In this document: piece by piece, positions 1 through 9,199 of the stretch
Layout: every line of letters begins with the position of its first letter
Position numbering within the stretch: the first letter of the stretch is position 1
NCBI RefSeq assembly: GCF_014202475.1
Contig: NZ_JACHGV010000001.1
Location: forward strand, 676,186-740,185
Direction: 5' to 3'
Origin: Streptomyces paradoxus
Lineage (GTDB): Bacteria; Actinomycetota; Actinomycetes; Streptomycetales; Streptomycetaceae
DNA: 64,000 nucleotides
Made by a program: the position numbers and the translations under genes
The notes under the pieces: model-generated
Seen by the model: only the letters and a program-made list of their open reading frames with translations
The model's database searches: none
What the model was told of the DNA's origin: nothing

Positions 1-475
1 CGGAGCCGTCCTCGGCGCTGGCCTCCTCGTCCGCGGTGAACGCGACGACGATGTCCCGGCGGGGCCGGACTCCCTGCCGGGCCCAGCCGCGCACGACGGC
101 CAGGATCATCGCGTCCATGTTCTTCATGTCGACGGCCCCGCGTCCCCAGACCACCCCGTCGCGGATCTCCCCGGAGAAGGGGTGCACGCTCCAGTCGGCG
201 GCCGCGGCGGGCACGACGTCCAGATGGCCGTGGAGCAGCAGGGCGTCGGCCGAGGGGTCGGTGCCCTCGATCCGGGCGACGACGTTGGTCCGCCCCTCGG
301 TGCGCTCCAGCAGGACCGGTTCGACGCCGGCCTCGGCGAGCCGTGCGGCGGCGTACTCGGCGGCGGGCCGCTCCCGGCAGTCGCCGCCGCCCCGGTTGGT
401 GGTGTCGATCCTGATGAGGTCGGACGTGAACGTCACGACCTCGTCCAGCGCGGGCGCGTCCACCTGCTCAGCCAT
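1..475 (-). CDS. M20 family metallopeptidase (N-terminal part, runs off the window)
   Basis: The 158 visible residues are the amino-terminal half of an M20/M25/M40 zinc peptidase. I see the metal-ligand motif HGHLDVVP followed by GRGAVDMKN and then TADEEAS, in the order and spacing normal for dipeptidase/ArgE/CPG2-like enzymes. The ATG lies 8 bases inside the end of the upstream M55 peptidase gene on the same strand, so the two are translationally coupled. Known family members cleave dipeptides or N-acyl amino acids; the substrate cannot be told from this fragment. The gene is cut by the window edge, not broken. Confidence 0.88.
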   Translation of the reverse strand, partial: MAEQVDAPALDEVVTFTSDLIRIDTTNRGGGDCRERPAAEYAAARLAEAGVEPVLLERTEGRTNVVARIEGTDPSADALLLHGHLDVVPAAAADWSVHPFSGEIRDGVVWGRGAVDMKNMDAMILAVVRGWARQGVRPRRDIVVAFTADEEASAEDGS

Positions 476-1301
476 ACTGCTCCTCCACCGCGGCCGAGAC
501 GATCGTGGTGACCGCCTTGAAGGCGCGGATGCCCTCGTACATGGTCTCGCTCGTGCAGGCCACCTTCCGTTCCCCGATCCGGTCCACACCCGGCACGACG
601 GTGGCGGCCAGCGCCAGGTGCTCCGCGTCGAACTCCACGGCCACGGTGAACGGGCCGCCGCGCACGGGTTCGTGACGGACCGCCAGCGCGGCCGCCTCCT
701 TCGCCGCCGCCCGGATCTCGGCCGCGGTCCGAGCGGGTGTACGGCACACCGCCGCGTAGCGCGAGACATGGTCCTTCACCGCGACCTTGAGCGCCTCGGG
801 CGCGTACCCGAGCGCGTCCTCGCAGGCGATGTCGTCCCCGGTGACCAGCACGACCGGCACCCCGTACTCGGCGACGACATGGGCGTTGAGCAGCCCCTCG
901 CTCGCCCGTACGTCGTTCACCCAGACACCCGTGATCTGGTTCGCGAGATAGGTGTGGGCGAGGACGCCCTCCATGCCGGCACCCGCGTGGTAGCCGACGA
1001 ACGCGATGCCGTCGACGTCGCCGTGCTGCACGCCCTCCACCATGGACAGCGCCTTGTGCCGGCCGGTGAGCAGCTGGGCGCGGTCGTCGAGCTGCTCCAG
1101 CAGCAGGTTGCGCATCGACCAGTGCGCCTCGTTGATGATCACCTCGTCGGCGCCGCCGTCGTAAAAGCCCCGTACGGCGGCGTTGACGTCGGAGGTGAAC
1201 AGTGAGCGGCAGCGCTCCCACTGGGAGGCCCCCGGCACCACGTCTTCGGGCCAGGTGACGCCGGTGGCGCCCTCCATGTCGGCGCTGATGAGGATTCTCA
1301 T
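468..1301 (-). CDS. M55 family D-aminopeptidase (DppA-like)
   Basis: The 277-residue cytoplasmic protein starts MRILISADMEGATGV, the hallmark opening of the M55 (DppA) zinc D-aminopeptidases, where the Asp and Glu of SADMEG bind metal. Later NEAHWSMRN and VGYHAGAG supply the histidines. An in-frame GTG exists 39 bases upstream, but the internal ATG matches the usual start of the family, so I chose it. The gene overlaps the M20 peptidase by 8 bases, which suggests a peptide-recycling pair; M55 enzymes classically release N-terminal D-amino acids from short peptides, for example from peptidoglycan turnover. That role is inferred from the family. Confidence 0.88.
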   Translation of the reverse strand: MRILISADMEGATGVTWPEDVVPGASQWERCRSLFTSDVNAAVRGFYDGGADEVIINEAHWSMRNLLLEQLDDRAQLLTGRHKALSMVEGVQHGDVDGIAFVGYHAGAGMEGVLAHTYLANQITGVWVNDVRASEGLLNAHVVAEYGVPVVLVTGDDIACEDALGYAPEALKVAVKDHVSRYAAVCRTPARTAAEIRAAAKEAAALAVRHEPVRGGPFTVAVEFDAEHLALAATVVPGVDRIGERKVACTSETMYEGIRAFKAVTTIVSAAVEEQYG

Positions 1302-1375
1302 GACGAGCCGTCCGGGGCGGAGATGTTCATGGTTCGTCACGCTACGCGCTGCGGGCGCAACCGGCTACGTGGTGG

Positions 1376-2467
1376 TCACCAACGGATCGGCAGGTCGGCG
1401 AGGAACGCGGTGAGGCGGTCGGCCAGCAGCCGGTGGTCGCGGGCCGAGTAGTGCCAGTGGCAGCCGGTGTGATCCAGGCCGGTGCTGTCGAGGGGCCAGT
1501 AGCGGACCCCGCGGTCGCCCGCGGCGGTGCGTTCCCGGACGACGTGCTCGACATGGCCGGCGAACGGGCCCGTGCCCGCGGCCAGGATGGTCGTCGCGGG
1601 CCCGTAGCGCCCCCGCAGCTTGACGAGGAAGTCGCTGTAGGCGCTGCGGTAGGCGGCGGCGAGGCTCTCGTCCGTCCACGGCTCGCCCGGGTTGACGGGG
1701 GTCGAGAAGTCGTTCGTGCCGAGGTGGACCACCACGAGCCGCGGCCGCCAGGTGCCCGGGTTCCGCCAGACGTCGCCGGGCACGTTCAGCAGCGCACGGT
1801 CGTAGAAGGTGCGGTAGTTCACCTCCGGGGAGCCGCCGTTGTAGTTGCGCACCATGCCCTGGCCCGAGTACGCGTTGATCTGGTAGTCGGCGCGCATGCC
1901 CCGGGCGGTGAGGGCGCCGTAGCTCACGTCGGCGTTGGTGGTGCGCTTCAGCTGCTCTCCGTCGCAGTCGCGGGAGGTCGAGAGGTTTCCGTAGCCGGCC
2001 GTGAGGGAGTCGCCGATGAACTCGATCTGGCGGCTGCGCGCGGCCGGCCGGGCCAGGACGGCACCGCCGGGAGCGGCGACGAAGCCGCCGAAGGCGCTGG
2101 TGCTCCACGGGGTGTCGTTGCGCTTGACGAGCCGGACGGTGTGCACGCCGTCGCGCAGGCCGCTCACCCAGTGGGTGGTTCTCCCCGGCGTCACGAGGGT
2201 CGCGACGGTGGCTCCGTCGACCTGGACGTCGTAGTCGGCGGCCGGGTCGTCGAGCACGACACCCACCCCGGTGCCCCGCACCCGGCCCTCGAAGTAGACG
2301 CCGGGCCAGCTGTACTGGAGCACGTCACCGGCGTCCTTGACCCGTCCCGCGGTGTGCACGCTGTCCCGGACCCCGCGATGGTCCGGCGCGGCGGCGGTCG
2401 TGACGGCCGCTGCGCCGACCAGCACCGTCGACACCGCCGAGGCGACCAGCGTCCGTAACCAGGGCAT
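1376..2467 (-). CDS. Secreted SGNH/GDSL esterase, CE2-like
   Basis: A 363-residue exported esterase. Residues 1-27 form a signal peptide (short basic start, hydrophobic core, cleavage near AAA/PDH). Residues about 35-140 look like the beta-rich domain that precedes the catalytic domain in carbohydrate esterase family 2. The catalytic part has IEFIGDSLTAGYGN with the nucleophile Ser154, then LGTNDF, and a late DHTGCHWHYS carrying the Asp/His pair. CE2 enzymes deacetylate xylan, glucomannan or cell-wall glycans, so an extracellular deacetylase is likely; the exact substrate is unknown. The ATG has a strong GGAGGA ribosome site, which rules out longer upstream starts. Confidence 0.85.
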   Translation of the reverse strand: MPWLRTLVASAVSTVLVGAAAVTTAAAPDHRGVRDSVHTAGRVKDAGDVLQYSWPGVYFEGRVRGTGVGVVLDDPAADYDVQVDGATVATLVTPGRTTHWVSGLRDGVHTVRLVKRNDTPWSTSAFGGFVAAPGGAVLARPAARSRQIEFIGDSLTAGYGNLSTSRDCDGEQLKRTTNADVSYGALTARGMRADYQINAYSGQGMVRNYNGGSPEVNYRTFYDRALLNVPGDVWRNPGTWRPRLVVVHLGTNDFSTPVNPGEPWTDESLAAAYRSAYSDFLVKLRGRYGPATTILAAGTGPFAGHVEHVVRERTAAGDRGVRYWPLDSTGLDHTGCHWHYSARDHRLLADRLTAFLADLPIRW

Positions 2468-2619
2468 GGCTGTCCTCCGCGGGGGAAACGGGTGCAAGGA
2501 CGGAGCAGAGTGACCGTACACCGACAAATCCGTCGTCCACCAGACGGCGTCCGGCGTGGCCCGGTACCCGTCCTGCCCGGCCGGCCGGCCGGGCAGCGAC
2601 CGCCGCCGACCGCTCCGCC

Positions 2620-3345
2620 TCAGGCCGTACGCCCCGCCACCAGCCAGGTCGAGGGCAGCTCGATGCGGGTGCCGTCGGGCCGGTACTCCGTGGTCTTCAG
2701 AGGCAGCCGGCCGCTCGCCAGGACGGTGAGGCCGGCCGAGCGCAGGTACTCGGGCACGGCCTCGTCCGAGACCTCGCCGGGCGCGAGGCCGTGCCGGAAC
2801 ACGGGCGCGAGCTTGGGCGGCGGGCCGCCCGGATCGCCCGCCAGGCCCGCCAGCACCTGCTTGGCGGCGCCCGAGAGCTCCACCAGGCAGGCGCGGCCGC
2901 GGTCGCCGACCAGCGTGGCGATGCCGTCGACCAAGGGCTGCCGGTCGTCCGGCTCGCACTGGTGCAGGACGCCCCGCATGTAGACGTTGGTGTCACCGAG
3001 CTCCGCGTGCAGGGCCTGGGCCTCGTCCTTCCCGGCGGCGTCCAGCTGCCGGTAGGCGGCCTGTCCCGCCGGATCCGAGCGCCGGGCGTGATCAAGGGCC
3101 GCGGCGGACAGGTCGACGCCCAGGACCCGCGGGAAGCGGTCGGCGAGGTAGCGGGTCTGTGTGCCGTTGCCGCAGCCGAGATCCACCAGCGGCAGCGTGG
3201 GATCGGTCAGATACGGCTCGAAGAGGGCGAGGTGCGGGCCCACGGTCAGGACCGGTTCCGCGTCCCAGAACACCGCCCCGGGTTCGGCGGACGCCTCACG
3301 CCAGAATCCCTCCCAGGCCTCCCGGTACCGACTCGTCACGCTCAT
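2620..3345 (-). CDS. Class I SAM-dependent methyltransferase
   Basis: A 241-residue soluble protein with SAM-binding motif I as VDLGCGNGTQTRYLA (near residue 57) and the acidic end of strand 2 as LGVDLSAAAL. The rest follows a small Rossmann methyltransferase fold. The substrate is not evident. It stands alone, on the same strand as and 122 bases downstream of the SpoIIE phosphatase gene; nothing in the neighbourhood identifies a pathway. The start is the ATG before SVTSRYREAW; the family normally begins shortly before such a Trp-rich helix. Confidence 0.82.
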   Translation of the reverse strand: MSVTSRYREAWEGFWREASAEPGAVFWDAEPVLTVGPHLALFEPYLTDPTLPLVDLGCGNGTQTRYLADRFPRVLGVDLSAAALDHARRSDPAGQAAYRQLDAAGKDEAQALHAELGDTNVYMRGVLHQCEPDDRQPLVDGIATLVGDRGRACLVELSGAAKQVLAGLAGDPGGPPPKLAPVFRHGLAPGEVSDEAVPEYLRSAGLTVLASGRLPLKTTEYRPDGTRIELPSTWLVAGRTA

Positions 3346-3467
3346 GGCCCACTCCCCAGGGGTGCGTACGAATCCCGCCGTACGACGGGCGAGTACGGTG
3401 TATCGCGCCCCGGTCCCGGCCACAAGAACGCGGCACGTACCTTCACGTCCCGTGCGCCCTGGGGTGT

Positions 3468-5885
3468 TCAGCGGCGCGGCAGCGTCAGCTCGAACCAGAC
3501 CGTCTTGCCGGCCGTGGTCCGGCTGGTCCCCCACTCGCGGGACAGGGTGCTGACGACGCGCAGACCACGCCCGGCCTCGTCGAGCGGGCCCGCGTTGAGC
3601 AGCGTCGGCAGCTCGTGGTCGTCGTCGTCCACCTCGCACAGCAGGGTGTCGCCGCGGACCAGGCGCAGTTCGACGGGCCGGGCGTGGGAGTGCCGTACGG
3701 CGTTGGTGACGAGTTCGCCGGCCATGAGCTCGGCGGGCGCGACCAGCTTCGCCAGGCCCCACTCGTGCAGTTGTTCGCGGACCGCCGCGCGGGCCCGGCC
3801 CACCTCGGCCGGGTCGAGGGCGAGGCGCCATTCGGCCACGTCGTCCGGCTCGATGCCGTTCAGGCGGGCCATCAGCAGGGCCACGTCGTCCTTGCGGCCG
3901 CCGCGGGTGTTGAGGGCGCGGATGATGGTGTCGCAGGCGTCGTCCATGGACGCGGCCGGGTGGGCGGCCGACTCGCAGAGCGTCGCGAGGCCCACTCCGA
4001 TGTCTTCGCCGCGCACCTCGACCAGCCCGTCGGTGCACATCACCAGCCGGTCGCCGGGCTCCACGCGCACGCGTACCGCCTCGAAGGGCACTCCCCCGAC
4101 GCCGATGGGCGCGCCCGTGGGCAGGTCCAGCAGTTCGCTGCGGCCGTCTCCGGCCCGGACCAGGACGGGCGGGATGTGCCCGGCGTTGGCGAGGTGGAGC
4201 TCGCTCGCGATCGGGTCGTAGACGGCGTAGAGGCAGGTCGCGAGGTAGGTGTCGCCGAGGCGCTGGGCGAGGTCGTCGAGGTTGCGCAGCAGCTGGGCGG
4301 GCGGCAGGTCGAGCCCGGCCATGGTCTGCACGGCCGTGCGTAACTGGCCCATCATCGCGGCCGAGTTCAGTCCGTGGCCCATGACGTCGCCGACGACGAA
4401 CGCGGTGCGCCCGCCGTGCAGTTTCACCGCGTCGAACCAGTCGCCGCCGACCCGCCCGAGCAGCGTGCCCGGCAGATAGCGGGTGGCGATGTCACAGCCG
4501 GCCATGCGGGGCGGGATGTGCGGCAGCATGCTGTCCTGGAGCGTCTCGGCAACGTTCTCCTGGAAGGTGTACATGCGCGCGTTGTCGAGCACGAGGCCCG
4601 CGCGGGCGGCGAGTTCGGCGCCGGTGACGCGGTCCATGTCGTTGAAGACGGGCCGCTCCGGGTGCCGCAGCAGGATCATGAAGCCGAGCACGACGTTGCG
4701 GGCCTTGAGGGGCACGACCAGCATGGAGCGGCCCGTGATGAGGGGCCGGATGTCGCGCTTCTCGAACTGCGCGGCGATGGCGTGCCCCATCTCCTCGCTG
4801 ATGCGCGGCACGAGGACGGGTTCGCCGCTGGTCATGCACTGGAAGAACGGCGTGTGCGCCGGGAACGGCATGGCCTCGCCGACGGGGACGACGTCGTCCC
4901 AGCGGCCGGGTTCGTCGGTGTGCTCGACGGCGACCCGGTGCCACATCGTGGTCGTGTCGGGCACGCCGTCCGCGAACTCCTCGCCCGCGACCACCTGTTC
5001 GCGCAGGTACGTCCCGGCGACATCGGTGAAGCGGGGCACGACCGCCCTGCTGACCTCGATGATCGTGCGGGACAGGTCGAGGGAGGTGCCGATGCGGCCG
5101 CTGACCTCGTTGAGGAACTCCAGGCGCTCACGGACGGCGGCGTATTCGAGGTCCTCGCCCTCGTCCCGCAGTTCCTCCGGCACGGGTTCACCGGCGGCCA
5201 GGGCCCGCGCGGCCCGTTCGCGGCGCGCCTTGCGCTCGGCGCGCCGGGCCACGCCCCAGTCGGGAGTGACGGGAACCCGGTCGTTCTGGCTGAACTCCAG
5301 AACGGGGTAGCCGAGTTCGAGGATCTGCCCGACGATCCGGGCGCTCTCGCCGACGCTCATGCTGGGCATGATCTCGGGGAGGCGGCGGGCGAGCTCCTCC
5401 GCCCCGGGGAAGTCGGTGTGCAGCGCGAAACCGGGCGCGATCCGCTCGAACGTCCCGTCACCCGCCCGCAGCCCGTCCGCGTCGGCGGCCAGTACGAGCA
5501 GCCGCTCGGGCCCGGGGCCCACCAGCGGGTAGGCCCACCACAGGACATCGACGCGGCCGTCCCCGGGGGCGCTGAGCCGGGCGCGGCCCGCCGCCGGGTA
5601 CGAGAGCCCTCCGCCGAGGGAGGATTCGAGGTCGGGGCCGAGACCGTCGAAGGCGTCGTACGAGGTGTCCTGTTCCTCGGGCAGGGCGCCTGAGACGGGG
5701 AGCAGGTCGAGGGCGGTACGGCCGATCGCTTCTTCCTTGGGCGTGCCGAACAGGCGCCGTGCGCCGCGGCTCCAGTGGGACACGAGGCCGTCGCGGTCGA
5801 CCACGACGACGGCCAGGGGGACGCGGCCGGGCTCGGCGGGTTCCGTCGCCGCGCCCTGCTCAGCCCTGTCGGTGCCACGGTCCAT
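3468..5885 (-). CDS. PAS-GAF-PP2C (SpoIIE/RsbU) phosphatase with C-terminal RsbW-like ATPase domain
   Basis: An 805-residue signalling protein. In order: a PAS domain (about residues 15-130, VVVDRDGLVSHWSRGARRLFG), a linker with an Arg/Glu-rich helix, a GAF domain (about 260-440), a SpoIIE-type PP2C phosphatase (about 455-670; GGDWFDAV, GDVMGHGLNSAAMM, CTDGLVE carry the metal-binding Asp residues), and a histidine-kinase-like ATPase domain (about 685-805, ELVTNAVRHSH and GRGLRVVSTL). In Streptomyces such proteins act on anti-sigma-factor antagonists, and the fused ATPase resembles an RsbW anti-sigma kinase, so one chain may both phosphorylate and dephosphorylate a partner-switch protein. No antagonist or sigma gene adjoins it. 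The start is the ATG with GAGAGGG upstream; an earlier in-frame start would add 33 residues. Confidence 0.88.
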   Translation of the reverse strand: MDRGTDRAEQGAATEPAEPGRVPLAVVVVDRDGLVSHWSRGARRLFGTPKEEAIGRTALDLLPVSGALPEEQDTSYDAFDGLGPDLESSLGGGLSYPAAGRARLSAPGDGRVDVLWWAYPLVGPGPERLLVLAADADGLRAGDGTFERIAPGFALHTDFPGAEELARRLPEIMPSMSVGESARIVGQILELGYPVLEFSQNDRVPVTPDWGVARRAERKARRERAARALAAGEPVPEELRDEGEDLEYAAVRERLEFLNEVSGRIGTSLDLSRTIIEVSRAVVPRFTDVAGTYLREQVVAGEEFADGVPDTTTMWHRVAVEHTDEPGRWDDVVPVGEAMPFPAHTPFFQCMTSGEPVLVPRISEEMGHAIAAQFEKRDIRPLITGRSMLVVPLKARNVVLGFMILLRHPERPVFNDMDRVTGAELAARAGLVLDNARMYTFQENVAETLQDSMLPHIPPRMAGCDIATRYLPGTLLGRVGGDWFDAVKLHGGRTAFVVGDVMGHGLNSAAMMGQLRTAVQTMAGLDLPPAQLLRNLDDLAQRLGDTYLATCLYAVYDPIASELHLANAGHIPPVLVRAGDGRSELLDLPTGAPIGVGGVPFEAVRVRVEPGDRLVMCTDGLVEVRGEDIGVGLATLCESAAHPAASMDDACDTIIRALNTRGGRKDDVALLMARLNGIEPDDVAEWRLALDPAEVGRARAAVREQLHEWGLAKLVAPAELMAGELVTNAVRHSHARPVELRLVRGDTLLCEVDDDDHELPTLLNAGPLDEAGRGLRVVSTLSREWGTSRTTAGKTVWFELTLPRR

Positions 5886-6048
5886 GGCCCAGGCCCTCTC
5901 TCCCCGCCCACGCAAGATCTGTGCCGCGTCACCACCGTACGGCGCCCGCCGGTGGCGATGTGAGGCAATGCGGGAATTGCCCACGCGGGGTGCGCACCGG
6001 CGTACGACCCCGTGCGCCGGTGCTGTCAGGCCCTCGGCCGGTGCCCGT

Positions 6049-8430
6049 TCAGTCCTCGTGGCTCAGCTGGAGATCCCGCTCGGTACGGCCTCCTCCGGCG
6101 ACCTGGAGCACGGTGGCCACGGGCGGGTAGCCGGCGGCGATGACGGTGTACTCGCCGGAGGACAGGTCGACGAAGCGGAATGTGCCGTCGGCGCCGGTGG
6201 TGAGGGTGTCGACGACGTTGCCCGCCACGTCGAGCAGCGTCACGCGCGCGTCCTCGACGGGCCGGCCGCCGCCCGCCCGGACGGTGCCGCGCAGCACGGC
6301 GCCACCGGCCAGTTCGATGTCCCGGCGGGTCTCGCGCGCGGCCTGGACGGTGACGGGGAGCGCGGCCGGGCGGAAGGCGGGCGCACTGGCGGCGAGGGTG
6401 TACTCGCCGGCGACCAGATCGGTGATGACGTAGCCGCCCTCCCGGCCGCTGCGGGTGGTGGCCACGACCTCGCCGTGCACGTTGGTGAGCGTGACGGTGG
6501 CGTCCCGTACGGGCGTGCCGTCGGCGGTGACGACGGTGCCGATCAGGTTTCCTGCGCCGCCGAGGACGATGTCGAGTTCGACGGGGCGTTCGCCGACGGT
6601 CACGGAGACCGCCTGCGGCTGGTGGCCGCCGGCCGTGGCGATCAGCACGTACGAGCCCGGCCCCGGGGTGGCCAGTGCGTAGCGCCCGTCCTCTCCGCTG
6701 GCGCCGCGTCCGGTCTGCTGCCCGGTGGCGTCGATGAGGGTGAGCGCCGCGCGGGGCACGACGGTCCCGTCGTGGTGCTGCACCGAGCCGCACACGGGCC
6801 CGCCGGCTGCGTACGCCCGGGCCTGCGGGATCGTCCCCGGCGCCGTGTCCGGGGCGGTGACGGAGGCGTTGTGGGACACCAGGGGTTTCTCCTTGAGGAA
6901 GAGGGCGATGACCAGTCCGAGGACGAGCACCGGCACCAGGTAGAGGAAGATCCGCGGCATGGCGTCGGCGTACGCCCGGATGTAGTCGTCGCGCAGGGCC
7001 GGGGGCAGGGCGTGCACCAGCTGCGGGGTGATGGACTCGGGGTCCGGCAGCCCGGTGCCCGCGCGGGCGGGCAGGCGCTCGGCGAGGGCGTCGGTGAGCC
7101 GGCCGGCGAAGAGGGTGCCGAAGACGGCGGCTCCGACGCTGCCGCCGATCTGCCGGAAGTAGTTGTTGGCGCTGGTGGCCGTGCCGAGGTCGGCCGGGCG
7201 CACGGAGTTCTGCACGGCGAGGATCAGCACCGGCATCACCATGCCGATGCCGGCGCCGAGGACGGCCATCCAGATGCTGTAGTGCAGCCGGGGCGTGCCC
7301 ACCTCCAGCCGGGAGAGCAGCCACATGCCCACGACGGAGAGGATGCCGCCGAGGACCGGGTAGGCCTTGTAACGGCCGGTGTGGCTGATGAGCCGGCCGA
7401 CGACGACCGAGGCGCCGACGATGCCGCCCATCATCGGCAGCATGAGCAGGCCCGACTCGGTGGCGGAGGCCCCGTCGACCATCTGCAGGTACGTCGGCAG
7501 ATAGCCGGCGGCGCCGAACAGCCCGACGCCGACCACCAGGCCGACCAGGCCGGTGACGTTGAAGACGGAGTCCCTGAACAGCCGCAGAGGGATGAGGGGT
7601 TCGACGGCGAAGTGCTCGGTGACGAGGAAGAGGACGGTCGCCGCCGCCGCTCCGGCCGCGAGGCCGAGGATCACGCGCGAGCCCCAGGCGTACTCGGTGC
7701 CGCCCCAGCTGGTCAGCAGGACCAGGCAGGTGGAGGCGGCGGTCAGCAGCAGCGCGCCGAGGACGTCCAGCCGGGCCCTGGCTGCCGGTTTGGGGAGCTT
7801 CAGCGCGACGGCGACGACGACGAGGGTGACCAGGCCGAAGGGGACGTTGACGTAGAAGCACCAGCGCCAGGAGAGGTGGTCCGTGAAGTAGCCGCCGAGC
7901 AACGGCCCGGCCACGGAGGCGAGACCGAAGGCAGCGCCGATCAGGCCCATGTAGCGGCCGCGCCGCCGGGGCGGCACGATGTCCGCGATGATCGCCTGGA
8001 CACCGATCATGAGGCCGCCCGCGCCGACGCCCTGCAGGGCGCGGAAGGCGATCAGCTGGTCCATGGTCTGCGCCCGCCCCGCGAGCGCGGAGCCGGCGAC
8101 GAAGACGACGATCGCGAACTGGAAGACGCCCTTGCGGCCGAGGAGGTCGCCGAGCTTGCCGTAGATCGGCAGTCCGACGGTGGCGGTGAGCAGGTAGGCG
8201 GTGATGGCCCAGGACATGCGGTCCAGGCCGTGCAGTTCACCGACGATCTTCGGGAGCGCGGTGGCGACGATCATCTGCTCCAGGGCGGCCAGGAGCAGGG
8301 CGAGCATGAGCGCGAAGAAGACCAGCCGGACCCGGCGGGTGCTGGGCCCGGTGTCCGGTTCCGGCGGCGGTGCGGGGGTCTCGGGAGGTGCCACCGCCGG
8401 TTCGTCCTGCGCCAGAGTGATCCCGCCCAC
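6049..8430 (-). CDS. DHA2-family MFS exporter with three C-terminal CarboxypepD_reg-like repeats
   Basis: A 793-residue protein. Residues about 30-510 form a 14-helix drug:H+ antiporter of the EmrB/QacA type (early [18 protein letters not shown], motif [14 protein letters not shown], antiporter motif C region [12 protein letters not shown]). After the last helix come three tandem beta-sandwich repeats of about 80 residues, starting near 548, 628 and 710, each with the pattern G-T-V-x3-G-x-P-V-x-D-A-x-V-T-L and ending in GEYT-like turns, as in carboxypeptidase regulatory domains. The repeats should face outside or inside depending on the helix number; an even number with a cytosolic N-terminus puts them in the cytosol. 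The start is a GTG with GGGGAG upstream. Substrate unknown. Confidence 0.87.
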   Translation of the reverse strand: MGGITLAQDEPAVAPPETPAPPPEPDTGPSTRRVRLVFFALMLALLLAALEQMIVATALPKIVGELHGLDRMSWAITAYLLTATVGLPIYGKLGDLLGRKGVFQFAIVVFVAGSALAGRAQTMDQLIAFRALQGVGAGGLMIGVQAIIADIVPPRRRGRYMGLIGAAFGLASVAGPLLGGYFTDHLSWRWCFYVNVPFGLVTLVVVAVALKLPKPAARARLDVLGALLLTAASTCLVLLTSWGGTEYAWGSRVILGLAAGAAAATVLFLVTEHFAVEPLIPLRLFRDSVFNVTGLVGLVVGVGLFGAAGYLPTYLQMVDGASATESGLLMLPMMGGIVGASVVVGRLISHTGRYKAYPVLGGILSVVGMWLLSRLEVGTPRLHYSIWMAVLGAGIGMVMPVLILAVQNSVRPADLGTATSANNYFRQIGGSVGAAVFGTLFAGRLTDALAERLPARAGTGLPDPESITPQLVHALPPALRDDYIRAYADAMPRIFLYLVPVLVLGLVIALFLKEKPLVSHNASVTAPDTAPGTIPQARAYAAGGPVCGSVQHHDGTVVPRAALTLIDATGQQTGRGASGEDGRYALATPGPGSYVLIATAGGHQPQAVSVTVGERPVELDIVLGGAGNLIGTVVTADGTPVRDATVTLTNVHGEVVATTRSGREGGYVITDLVAGEYTLAASAPAFRPAALPVTVQAARETRRDIELAGGAVLRGTVRAGGGRPVEDARVTLLDVAGNVVDTLTTGADGTFRFVDLSSGEYTVIAAGYPPVATVLQVAGGGRTERDLQLSHED

Positions 8431-8586
8431 TCACCGCTCCCCTCGTCGCGCTGCCGCGCAATTCCCGCGTAAAAGCGACAACTACGAGCAAGCGCGACGA
8501 GTTACGGCGCAGGAGCGAGCCGTACGGAGATCACCCGAACCGGTGAGGGGCGGCAACACCCCTGTCCTGTCCGCGTCTTGGGAGGG

Positions 8587-9030
8587 CTACTTCTCGACCT
8601 CGGCGGCGAGCTTGGTGAGCATCACGTCGTAGATACGGCCGAGGCCCTTGGGGGCGAAGGTCTTCTCGAAGAAGCCGCCGATGCCGCCGGCCCCGGTCCA
8701 GGTGGTGGTCACGACGACCCGGGACTTGCCCTCGCCGGCCGGGGTGACCCGCCAGGTGGTGACCATGGAGGAGTTGCGGTCCTTCTCGACCAGCTCCCCG
8801 TCGGTGGGCTCACTGACCTCCAGGAGGCAGTCGCGCACGCGCTTGCTGGTGGCCTGGAGCTTCCAGTGGACGAGGGTGCCCTCGCCGTCCCCGCCCTCCC
8901 GGACCTCGTACTCGCTGAACTGCTCGGGCAGCAGCTTCGCGCGCGTGCCGTTGTAGTCGGCGAGGGCGTCGAACACCGTCTCCGCGTCCGCCGCGACGAT
9001 CCGCTCCGTAGTGGCTTCGACCTGCGCCAT
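8587..9030 (-). CDS. SRPBCC (START-like) family protein
   Basis: A 147-residue protein of the polyketide-cyclase/SRPBCC fold: ERIVAADAETVFDALADYNG at the start is the usual first strand plus helix, and the closing helix FEKTFAPKGLGRIYDVMLTKLAAEVEK closes the hydrophobic cavity. These proteins bind or carry hydrophobic ligands; no catalytic residues can be assigned. A strong GGAGGAAA site precedes the ATG, which eliminates the longer upstream reading. It is transcribed divergently from the radical-SAM gene across a 169-base region that holds a LexA-type box, so it may share that control. Confidence 0.85.
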   Translation of the reverse strand: MAQVEATTERIVAADAETVFDALADYNGTRAKLLPEQFSEYEVREGGDGEGTLVHWKLQATSKRVRDCLLEVSEPTDGELVEKDRNSSMVTTWRVTPAGEGKSRVVVTTTWTGAGGIGGFFEKTFAPKGLGRIYDVMLTKLAAEVEK

Positions 9031-9155
9031 CGCTTTCCTCCAGGACCTGGTTGCTCGGGGGTCGGGGCAAGCCAACCACCCCGCCGCCCGGCCCCCCAAA
9101 TCGGGGTGGCCGAATCGGTCGAACGCGTTCGGAAAACACCCTCGCACGATCAAGG

Positions 9156-9173
9156 GAACATGTGTTCTATTCT
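9156..9173 (+). promoter_or_regulatory. LexA (SOS) box with overlapping -10 element
   Basis: GAACATGTGTTC (9156-9167) matches the actinobacterial SOS-box core GAAC-N4-GTTC exactly. It is followed directly by TATTCT (9168-9173), a good -10 hexamer, 17 bases before a GGAGG ribosome site of the radical-SAM gene. LexA bound here would cover the promoter. The seen facts are the match and its position; LexA binding is inferred. Confidence 0.6.
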
Positions 9174-9199
9174 GTGGTCAGTGCTACCGAGGAGGCGTC

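Noticed and set aside
9119-9132. GAACGCGTTC palindrome as a second LexA box
   Set aside because: The half-sites are separated by 2 bases instead of 4, so it does not fit the SOS-box spacing.
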